Shown here one piece after another: positions 57,960 to 64,000 of a stretch of DNA of 64,000 nucleotides. The notes beneath the pieces are model-generated. The model did no database searches. It was not told the origin of the DNA and worked only from the letters and a program-made list of their open reading frames with translations. The DNA comes from SZUA-309 sp965230005 (GTDB lineage: Bacteria > Pseudomonadota > Gammaproteobacteria > Pseudomonadales > Azotimanducaceae). Every line of letters begins with the position of its first letter. The first letter of the stretch is position 1. Position numbers and translations under genes: made by a program. The stretch covers positions 4,588,001 to 4,652,000 of the forward strand of contig OZ245934.1 in the NCBI GenBank assembly GCA_965230005.1, in the 5' to 3' direction.

Positions 57960-58198
57960 TTGCCTCCTTGATTAGTTTGAGTTCATGTCCAGGAATGGTG
58001 GATCTTTCGTTCTTTGCATAGAGGGTGAGGAGCCAGACTTCTTCCTCCTCGAGCATGTTGTAGTAAATCACTCGCACACCACCACTTTTACCGGAGCCAG
58101 GCCGAGCCCACCTGACCTTCCTTACCCCACCAGAGCCTCGAACGACAGAACCCGCAGTTGGGTTGTACGGCAATGCCGCACCTTCTTCAATTGGGTGC
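57946..58198 (-). pseudogene. N-terminally truncated HigB/RelE-like toxin
   Basis: The frame encodes the C-terminal part of a RelE-like toxin: ALPYNPTAGSVVRGSGGVRKVRWARPGSGKSGGVRVIYYN and ending LLTLYAKNERSTIPGHELKLIKEAIERG (both in part). Family members have about 30 more residues at the N-terminus; here the frame runs back into the 3' end of uup without a suitable ATG (only TTG at 58173, giving 75 residues). It therefore looks truncated, probably when the locus was joined to uup. The antitoxin gene is intact. A weak TTG start for a shortened product cannot be excluded. Confidence 0.7.
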
Positions 58199-58204
58199 AG
58201 AATC

Positions 58205-60106
58205 TTACTGCGCGTCTTCCAGTTCAGACCAACGCTGATAGGCCTGCTCGAGCTCGTTCGTCACATCGGCAAGCGACTGCAGCGCAGCCTCGACGCGCTC
58301 GCGATCCTGCTGATAGAAATCGGCCTCTGCGGTTTCTTCGGTCAACGCGGCCTGTTTTTCTTCCAGCTCCTCGATCCGGCCCGGCAGAGCATCCAGCTCC
58401 CGTTTTTCCTTGCCGCTGAGGCCGTTTTGTCGGCCTGAGGTTCTGGCGGGTTTTGCCGGCTTTCGCGAATCCCTGGGTTTATTCGGTCTGGCCTCTGCCT
58501 CGGTCTTTCGCTTTGTGTCCGCCTGGCGTTTCCAATCGGAGTAACCGCCGACGTACTCGCCGATCCGGCCATCGCCTTCCAGCACCAGCGTGCTGGTAAC
58601 GGTCTGATCGAGAAAAGCTCTATCGTGGCTTACCAGAAGGAGCGTCCCATCGAAACCGCTCAAGAGCTCCTCGAGCAGCTCCAGCGTTTCCACGTCCAGA
58701 TCGTTGGTGGGTTCGTCCAGCACAAGCAGGTTGGCTGGCTTCGCGAACAGCTTTGCCAGCAGCAGCCGATTGCGCTCGCCCCCGGAGAGGGTTTTAACGG
58801 GTGAGTTCACCCGTTCTGGAGCGAACAGAAAGTCCCGCAGATAGCTGATGACGTGGCGAGATTTGCCTGCGATCTCGATCTGATCCGTGCCATCGGCAAC
58901 GTTGTCGCGCACGGAGCGCTCCGGCTGCAGCTGGATGCGCTCCTGATCGAAATAGGCAATCTGCAGCTTGGTACCCTGTTGCACGGACCCACTGGAGGGT
59001 TCGAGCTCGCCCAGCAGCAGCTTCAGCAGTGTGCTCTTGCCGCTGCCGTTAGGGCCAATGATGCCAACCCGGTCGCCGCGAAGGATGGTCGTGGAAAACT
59101 CCCGGAGAATCGGCTGATCGTCGAAGGAGAAGCTGACCTTGTCCGCTTCGATAACGATCTTCCCTGAGTCAGCGCTCGAGTCCAGGCTGAGCTTTACCGA
59201 TCCCTGGCGTTCGAGCCGCGCCTTGCGCTCGAGTCGCATGGCTTCGAGGCGGCGCACGCGGCCTTCATTGCGGGTCCGTCGCGCCTTGATGCCGGTGCGA
59301 ATCCACACCTCTTCTTCGGCGAGCTGCTGGTCGAACTTGCGGTTGCCTTCGGCTTCTGCCGCGAGCTCGGCGTTCTTTTGCTTGAGGTATTCGGCATGGG
59401 TGCCGGGGTAAGAGTTCAGCGTGCCCCGGTCTAGCTCGATGATGCGTGTCGCAAGATCGTCGATGAAGGTCCGGTCGTGGGTAATGAACAGCACGGCACC
59501 TGAATAGGTGAGCAGGGCGGCTTCGAGCGCCGTAATTGAGTCGATGTCCAGATGGTTGGTGGGCTCATCCAGCAGCAACAGATCGGGCTCGCCAACGAGC
59601 GCCTGCCCCAGCATGGCGCGGCGCCGGATGCCGCCACTGCATTCAGCCATGAGCGAATCTGCAGGCAGCTTGAGCCTGCTCAGGATGGCGTCCACCCGCT
59701 GCGAGGCATCCCAGGCGCCGATTTGGTCGATTTCCGCCTGCACGGTGCTCAGCGCTTCGAGCGTCTGCGCATCTCCCGTAGCGACCTCGTGGCTCAAGTG
59801 GTGATAGCGGGACAGCAGGCCACTCAGATCCCCCAGTCCCGCAGCGACCGTATCGTAGAGCGTGGCCGTCGCTGCCGCGGGCACTTCCTGCGCGAGCTTG
59901 GCGACCTTAACCCCGCTGTCGATCCTGAGGGTGCCGGAGTCCAGCACCTGCTGGCCGTTCAGCACGTTCAGCAACGTGGATTTACCCGTGCCGTTGCGGC
60001 CGATCAGACAGACCCGTTCCCGGGCCTTAATGATGAGATTCACGTCCTCGAGCAAGGGCACATGGCCGAAGGCGAGATGGGCATTTTGCAGCTGCACCAG
60101 GGGCAT
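58205..60106 (-). CDS. uup: ABC-F ATPase, Uup type
   Basis: A 633-residue soluble protein with two ABC domains and no membrane helices. First domain: GRNGTGKSTLL, the degenerate signature ECSGGIRRRAML, and LLLLDEPTNHLDID; second: GPNGSGKSTLL, LSGGERNRLLL and LVLDEPTNDLDVE. The inter-domain linker (about 240-300) and the C-terminal coiled-coil extension (about 540-633, with LSGKEKRELDALPGRIEELEEKQAALTEET in part) are those of Uup. Uup acts on ribosomes and DNA-repair intermediates. Followed 2 bases upstream in transcription order by the NYN gene, so the two are probably co-transcribed. Its 3' end abuts the truncated toxin gene. Confidence 0.95.
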   Translation of the reverse strand: MPLVQLQNAHLAFGHVPLLEDVNLIIKARERVCLIGRNGTGKSTLLNVLNGQQVLDSGTLRIDSGVKVAKLAQEVPAAATATLYDTVAAGLGDLSGLLSRYHHLSHEVATGDAQTLEALSTVQAEIDQIGAWDASQRVDAILSRLKLPADSLMAECSGGIRRRAMLGQALVGEPDLLLLDEPTNHLDIDSITALEAALLTYSGAVLFITHDRTFIDDLATRIIELDRGTLNSYPGTHAEYLKQKNAELAAEAEGNRKFDQQLAEEEVWIRTGIKARRTRNEGRVRRLEAMRLERKARLERQGSVKLSLDSSADSGKIVIEADKVSFSFDDQPILREFSTTILRGDRVGIIGPNGSGKSTLLKLLLGELEPSSGSVQQGTKLQIAYFDQERIQLQPERSVRDNVADGTDQIEIAGKSRHVISYLRDFLFAPERVNSPVKTLSGGERNRLLLAKLFAKPANLLVLDEPTNDLDVETLELLEELLSGFDGTLLLVSHDRAFLDQTVTSTLVLEGDGRIGEYVGGYSDWKRQADTKRKTEAEARPNKPRDSRKPAKPARTSGRQNGLSGKEKRELDALPGRIEELEEKQAALTEETAEADFYQQDRERVEAALQSLADVTNELEQAYQRWSELEDAQ

Positions 60107-60108
60107 GA

Positions 60109-60582
60109 TCAGACCAGCAGCGATTCGGTGATGGGATGAAAGGCGGTCGCCGCTCGAATCAGTGAGTCCGCCGTCAGCGCCTGCACACCGTAGACCTCCA
60201 TCGGCGTATCGTGCTGCGACTGGACAGTCTCGATTAGCAGATCGAAGTCGCCGTCCCCTGAAAGCAGGAATATCCGGTCCAGTTCCGGTGCGTGCTGCAG
60301 CACGTCGATGGTGATCCCCACATCCCAGTCACCCTTGGCTGAGCCGTCGGCACGCTGAATGTAAGGCTTGAGCTTCACGGTGAAACCAATGTGGCGCAGC
60401 GCCGCCTGAAACTTCCGTTGCCCCTCGTCGCCACGATCGGTGGCGTAGGCGTTGGCCACTTTAATTGCGCCGCGTTGGGCCAGGACGTTCCAGAGAGCGC
60501 GGTAGTCGAATTGCCTGCGGTAGGTGTGCCGTGTGGTGTAGTAGATGTTCTGCACATCCACAAACACGCCGATCCGTTCCAT
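60109..60582 (-). CDS. NYN-domain (LabA/DUF88-like) ribonuclease-fold protein
   Basis: A 157-residue NYN-domain protein: RIGVFVDVQNIYYTTRH has the first acid, GDWDVGITIDVLQHA the second and LLSGDGDFDLLIETVQ the third, matching the PIN-like metal site of the LabA/DUF88 group. NYN proteins are predicted RNases. Its stop lies 2 bases before the uup start, so the two genes form one transcription unit, suggesting an RNA or ribosome-linked role. The ATG at 60582 gives the usual family length. Confidence 0.85.
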   Translation of the reverse strand: MERIGVFVDVQNIYYTTRHTYRRQFDYRALWNVLAQRGAIKVANAYATDRGDEGQRKFQAALRHIGFTVKLKPYIQRADGSAKGDWDVGITIDVLQHAPELDRIFLLSGDGDFDLLIETVQSQHDTPMEVYGVQALTADSLIRAATAFHPITESLLV

Positions 60583-60711
60583 GTGACGTCATCGCGTCGA
60601 ATGAGGCGGGCATAGTAGTGGGGCGGGCTGTGCAGGGCCAGCCTGGCGGCGCTTTGGCTCTGATCCAGGCAGAGGTCTCTGGGCGATGTCATAACGGTGC
60701 ATAATTTGCCT

Positions 60712-61092
60712 ATGAAGCCCTGCAATCAGTGCGGCAAGTGCTGCATCAAGTACGGCGACGGTGGGTTGGTTGCGACCTCTGAAGAGATTGCCTGGTGGGA
60801 GACGCATCGACCGCACATCGCCCGCTATGTCCGTGCCAACCAGATCTGGATGGATCCGGAGAGCGGCGAGCAGCTGAAGCGATGTCCATGGCTGGAGGTC
60901 TCAGCCGACGGGAAGCTTTACAGCTGCGCGATCTATCTCGATCGACCGGCCGACTGTCGGCACTATCCGGTGAACGTGAGCCAGATGGTTGTCGATGAAT
61001 GCGAAATGCTCGAAGTGCGTGACCTGCTCGACACCGATCGCGCCCAGCAGAAGCTGGACAGGATGATGATCGACAGCCGTCCGGCGGGATGA
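60712..61092 (+). CDS. YkgJ-family cysteine cluster protein
   Basis: A 126-residue protein with the Fe-S or zinc-binding cysteine cluster of the YkgJ family: KPCNQCGKCCIKYGDGG at the start, LKRCPWLE in the middle and SCAIYLDRPADCRHYPV at the end. These small proteins have unknown roles, possibly as oxidoreductases or metal carriers. The ATG at 60712 fits the family; the frame begins 15 bases earlier with GTG. It is divergent from the NYN-uup pair (129 bp between). Confidence 0.88.
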   Translation: MKPCNQCGKCCIKYGDGGLVATSEEIAWWETHRPHIARYVRANQIWMDPESGEQLKRCPWLEVSADGKLYSCAIYLDRPADCRHYPVNVSQMVVDECEMLEVRDLLDTDRAQQKLDRMMIDSRPAG

Positions 61093-61100
61093 ACGGGGGA

Positions 61101-62558
61101 CTACGGGTTCCTGTCCACCATATCTCTATCCAGCCGACGCCAGGTCAGCAGGAAGAACAGTGATGCTGCGGCGTAGAGGAGCGCCATGATGACCATGGCT
61201 GACTGCAAGCTCTGGGCGTAAACCGCACCGCACACGTTCTGCAGATTTTCGCTCAGCTCTCCGACAACGCGCGGGTGGCACTCGTTTCGAGCCAGTTCCG
61301 CAGCACTGACCCCGAATTCAGCCGCACCGCTCACGAAGAAAATGTCCGAGGTAAAGCCAATGAACAACGGGCCAAAGCCGTAGCCGATCAGATTTGCGAT
61401 AAAGAGCAATACCGCCGTTGCCATCGCCCGCACACGCATAGTCACGACACCCTGGCCGATGGTGTACTGAGCCGTGATGTATCCGTACTTCACGAAACCG
61501 CCGATGATCAGACCGATGGCGGCAAACACCAGCGTCTGCGTGGTGAAGGCGAATAAATAGAAGGGGATCGACAGGGCCAGTCCCGCGGCCGGCACCCAGG
61601 CGATAGCGCCGGGATGGGTTTTGTAGAGTCTGGTTGCGAGCCACCCTGTCGCAAAGGTGCCTATGGCAGCTGAGAGCGCCACGGGTGTGTTGATCCAGAT
61701 GGCTGCTTCACCGGTGGTTATGTCGTGCGTGCGAACCAGGAAAATGGACTGAAAGGAGGAGATTCCGTAGCCGCAGAAGGCGGCGATCGTGGCGCCAGCC
61801 GTCATCAGCCAGAAGGCGGGCTTGGTGGTCAGCTCGCGCATGGCATCGCGCAGCGCAATCGGCTGGTCTGATTTTGATTGTGTTCCCTTCGGGTCCGTAA
61901 AGCCGCGAGGCGGCTCTTTGACCGTCAGCTTGAAAATCACGGCAATCAACACACCTGGCATGCCAACCACGAAAAACGCGGTTCGCCAGTCGAAGGCATC
62001 CGTTACCCAGCCACCGATCAGATTGGCAAACATCCCGCCGAGCGTGACACCCATGGAATAGACACCGAGCGCCTGGGATCGGTCACGCGGTGCAAAGTAG
62101 TCGGCGATCAGGGAGTTGGCCGGTGGTGTGCAACCGGCCTCGCCGATCCCCACGCCGACGCGACACATCAGCAACACCCAGAACGCACCAATGGTGAGCG
62201 AGCCGATGGTGATTTCGGTGGCGAGGCCGCAGAGCATGGTCATCACCGACCACAAGGCCACGCAGATGGTCATGATCCACACGCGGTGCGCTCTATCGGC
62301 ATAGCGCGCCAGGGGAATGCCGACGATGGTGTAGAGCAGGGCAAAACCGAATCCGGTGAGCAGACCGAACTGGGTATCGGAGAGGCCCAGCTCGGGTACT
62401 AGATCGGGACCGACGACGGCAAGCAGGCCGCGATCGACGAAGTTCAACACATAGATGAGCGTCAGCGCTGAGAGCACATAGGTTCGGTAGGGTTTGGTGC
62501 CGAACCCTTCAATCTCATCGGGTGCTTCGTCTCGTGCGGGTGCGGTTACTGCTGTCAC
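61101..62558 (-). CDS. MFS transporter (spinster-like)
   Basis: A 485-residue inner-membrane transporter with 12 predicted helices. VLNFVDRGLLAVVGPDLVPELGLSDTQFGLLTG is the first-helix signature and PLARYADRAHRVWIM the loop 2-3 motif; RVGVGIGEAGCTPPANSLIADYF with its EAG motif is characteristic of the spinster/AraJ-like group, often carrying lipids or organic acids. Adjacent to an acyl-CoA dehydrogenase on the same strand, which would fit uptake of an aromatic or fatty acid. The substrate is not known. Confidence 0.9.
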   Translation of the reverse strand: MTAVTAPARDEAPDEIEGFGTKPYRTYVLSALTLIYVLNFVDRGLLAVVGPDLVPELGLSDTQFGLLTGFGFALLYTIVGIPLARYADRAHRVWIMTICVALWSVMTMLCGLATEITIGSLTIGAFWVLLMCRVGVGIGEAGCTPPANSLIADYFAPRDRSQALGVYSMGVTLGGMFANLIGGWVTDAFDWRTAFFVVGMPGVLIAVIFKLTVKEPPRGFTDPKGTQSKSDQPIALRDAMRELTTKPAFWLMTAGATIAAFCGYGISSFQSIFLVRTHDITTGEAAIWINTPVALSAAIGTFATGWLATRLYKTHPGAIAWVPAAGLALSIPFYLFAFTTQTLVFAAIGLIIGGFVKYGYITAQYTIGQGVVTMRVRAMATAVLLFIANLIGYGFGPLFIGFTSDIFFVSGAAEFGVSAAELARNECHPRVVGELSENLQNVCGAVYAQSLQSAMVIMALLYAAASLFFLLTWRRLDRDMVDRNP

Positions 62559-62623
62559 GGAATCTGTATTCCTTCAGGGAGATAGGTTGGTCTGCGCAGC
62601 CATTGTCGCAGATCGGGCGGATC

Positions 62624-63844
62624 TCAGGAGTCCGGGTAGATGCCTAAAGCGACCTGGCCGACATAGCCGCGAATGTCCACGGCGGCATGGGGTTGCATGA
62701 AGGGCCCGGCGCGGACATCCCGATAAAGCTGGGACAGTGCGTTGCTCGTCATGAAGCCTGCGCCGCCCGCAAGGTCCATGGCTTTGTCGACGATGGAGAT
62801 GGCACCGCGATTCACCACCCACTTTGCGGCCTGATAAGACTGCATGAGTTCGTGGGCCTCTTCGAGGGAAGGTGGGTGCTTGGCTGCCTTCGCAAGCCAG
62901 TCGTCCACGCCTGAACCTGCCTGGGCAAGGGTGCCCCGGCATTGAGTGAGTTCAATTTCGAGCTCGCCCACGCTCTGCTGCACGCCTGGGTTGTCTCGCA
63001 CCGGTTGATCCAGTTTCTTCTGGGTGCGCAGCGATGCCAGCGCGAGCGCTCGAGCGTGTTCTGCGATACCGAGGAAGGCGGCCACCAGTGTCAGGTTTCC
63101 CAGCGTGCGATTGATCAGCACCGAGGTGCTCCACTCGCCCCAGGGGCCGAGTTTACGAACTGCACCGGCTGCGGTTCTGACATTTTCAAATTTAATCGAT
63201 TGGCTGCCGGAACCACGCATGCCCAAGGCATCCCAGTCGTCCTGTTGAAGCAATCCCGGGGCGTCGATGGGCAACATGGTGGTCGCGAGGAAATCCCCTT
63301 CTTCATCCCGCAGCCGCAGATTCATTGCAAGGTGGGTGGCCAGCGGCGACATCGTGACGAACATCTTGTGGCCATTGATCAGCCACCCCTCGTCGCTGGC
63401 GGTGGCTTCCGTGAAGGGGTGCAGATTGTCCGTGCCACGCTCGGTGGCCGTCGCACAGATGAGCATCTCGCCTGCCGAGACTGCGCGCAGTGGGATGGCG
63501 GCTCCCGAATCCGCACGACTGCCTCCCATGACGTACGCCTGGGCCATGCCTCGGGTGACAGCCAGGTGCATGTTGATCGCAATCGCTGCTGCCCCGTCCC
63601 CCTGGGCGAGGGCGCGTATCCCCAACATCCAGTCGTAAACCGAGGTGAGCCCCCAACCACCCAGCTCTTCGGGTACGCAGGCGGCAGCGATGCCTGCATC
63701 CTGCAGCGATTTGAACGTCTGTGCGGACATCGTGGAATCTCGATCGGCGATGGGTGCCGCTTCGCGCAGTGCCGGGATCAGATCGGTCGCGGCGTCAACG
63801 AAGCGCCGTCCCGCTTCAGTCTTGGGGTGCAGGTCGAAGGTCAT
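62624..63844 (-). CDS. Acyl-CoA dehydrogenase
   Basis: A 406-residue FAD-dependent enzyme with the acyl-CoA dehydrogenase fold: ATATERGTDNLHPFTEATASDEGWLINGHKMFVTMSPLATHLAM (in part) covers the middle beta domain, and QPVRDNPGVQQSVGELEIELTQCRGTL starts the C-terminal helices with AGGAGFMTSNALSQLYRDVRAG at the end. It lies upstream of the spinster-like transporter on the same strand (65 bp between), suggesting shared regulation. The specific substrate is unknown. Start ATG at 63844. Confidence 0.9.
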   Translation of the reverse strand: MTFDLHPKTEAGRRFVDAATDLIPALREAAPIADRDSTMSAQTFKSLQDAGIAAACVPEELGGWGLTSVYDWMLGIRALAQGDGAAAIAINMHLAVTRGMAQAYVMGGSRADSGAAIPLRAVSAGEMLICATATERGTDNLHPFTEATASDEGWLINGHKMFVTMSPLATHLAMNLRLRDEEGDFLATTMLPIDAPGLLQQDDWDALGMRGSGSQSIKFENVRTAAGAVRKLGPWGEWSTSVLINRTLGNLTLVAAFLGIAEHARALALASLRTQKKLDQPVRDNPGVQQSVGELEIELTQCRGTLAQAGSGVDDWLAKAAKHPPSLEEAHELMQSYQAAKWVVNRGAISIVDKAMDLAGGAGFMTSNALSQLYRDVRAGPFMQPHAAVDIRGYVGQVALGIYPDS

Positions 63845-63946
63845 GGTTTCTGGGCATTGCTCCCGACAACCGCAGCCAGCGGGTCGCTGGTTTGCGGCTG
63901 GGAAGACGGCGCCCGCTCCAAGCTATTCCAGATTGGCGCCTACTGT

Positions 63947-64000
63947 TTACTGAGACCTTGGCTCGAGCCGCAGAAACTCCCTGGGCGGAAACCCCATGAG
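63947..64000 (-). CDS. C-terminal end of a minus-strand protein (partial)
   Basis: At the right edge a minus-strand frame runs in from beyond the window and ends with TAA at 63947-63949, encoding MGFPPREFLRLEPRSQ as its last residues. The sequence looks protein-like, and the gap to the acyl-CoA dehydrogenase start is about 100 bp. The family cannot be identified. Confidence 0.35.
   Translation of the reverse strand, partial: LMGFPPREFLRLEPRSQ

Noticed and set aside
1..64000. CRISPR arrays, rRNA genes, insertion sequences with terminal repeats
   Set aside because: No regularly spaced repeats, rRNA-like stretches or transposase genes were seen anywhere in the window.

Overview
The window looks like a chromosomal segment of a GC-rich gammaproteobacterium. 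The gene families (LplT/PlsC-type fusion, Uup, DUF1415, DUF3604, HME-RND copper pump, many acyl-CoA, P450 and flavin-monooxygenase genes) fit a marine or lipid/steroid-degrading lineage, but no marker gene fixes the genus, so this is a tentative placement.

Layout. (1) 1-10.7 kb: a PPK2 polyphosphate kinase, then a minus-strand copper-detoxification block in transcription order: a His/Cys-rich periplasmic protein, cusC, cusB, cusA, copA, cueR. A CueR-type promoter with a 19-bp spacer sits inside the last codons of cusA and would drive copA. (2) 10.8-28.1 kb: housekeeping and catabolic genes. These are an ankyrin-repeat membrane protein, a cytochrome P450, an HsaA-like flavin monooxygenase, a YceI protein next to a cytochrome b561-YceI fusion, a three-gene operon (Tat-exported PLP enzyme, DUF3604 protein, alpha/beta hydrolase), an MFS-acyltransferase fusion, and an FAD-oxidase/methyltransferase fusion translationally coupled to an exported protein. 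(3) 28.2-31.1 kb: a tyrosine recombinase, two divergently oriented toxin-antitoxin modules (DUF1778/GNAT and Phd/PIN), and a tRNA-Asn. (4) 31.2-40.3 kb: directly behind the tRNA lies a visibly AT-richer, compact operon of eight genes: ParB-like, PD-(D/E)XK nuclease, SNF2 helicase, a second ParB-like, a DGQHR/DndB-like protein, a radical SAM enzyme, an HSP90-type (GHKL) ATPase and a four-helix membrane protein. I do not recognise this combination as a named system. It is the strongest candidate for an undescribed DNA-modification or anti-phage system. (5) 40.5-47.8 kb: further defence-type genes. These are a TM0106-type RecB nuclease-helicase with a HEPN-like partner on the minus strand, then an Mrr-type endonuclease, a second PD-(D/E)XK protein and a zinc-ribbon protein on the plus strand. 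(6) 47.8-64 kb: host-like genes again (nitroreductase, ICMT-like methyltransferase, MFS, SnoaL-like proteins, acyl-CoA synthetase, Uup, NYN protein, MFS, acyl-CoA dehydrogenase). These are interrupted by a Fic-gene cassette bounded by 52-bp direct repeats of the 3' end of the neighbouring MFS gene, and by a toxin-antitoxin remnant whose toxin lacks its N-terminus.

How the genes work together: the copper block forms a complete periplasmic plus cytoplasmic Cu(I) export system with its sensor. The operon at 31.4-40.3 kb is bound together by stop/start overlaps, so its products are expected in fixed ratio. Its enzymology (nucleotide-binding ParB folds, a DNA translocase, a nuclease, a radical enzyme, a chaperone-like ATPase and a membrane protein) suggests marking or sensing DNA coupled to an effector response. 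That functional reading is inference; the domains and gene order are read from the sequence.
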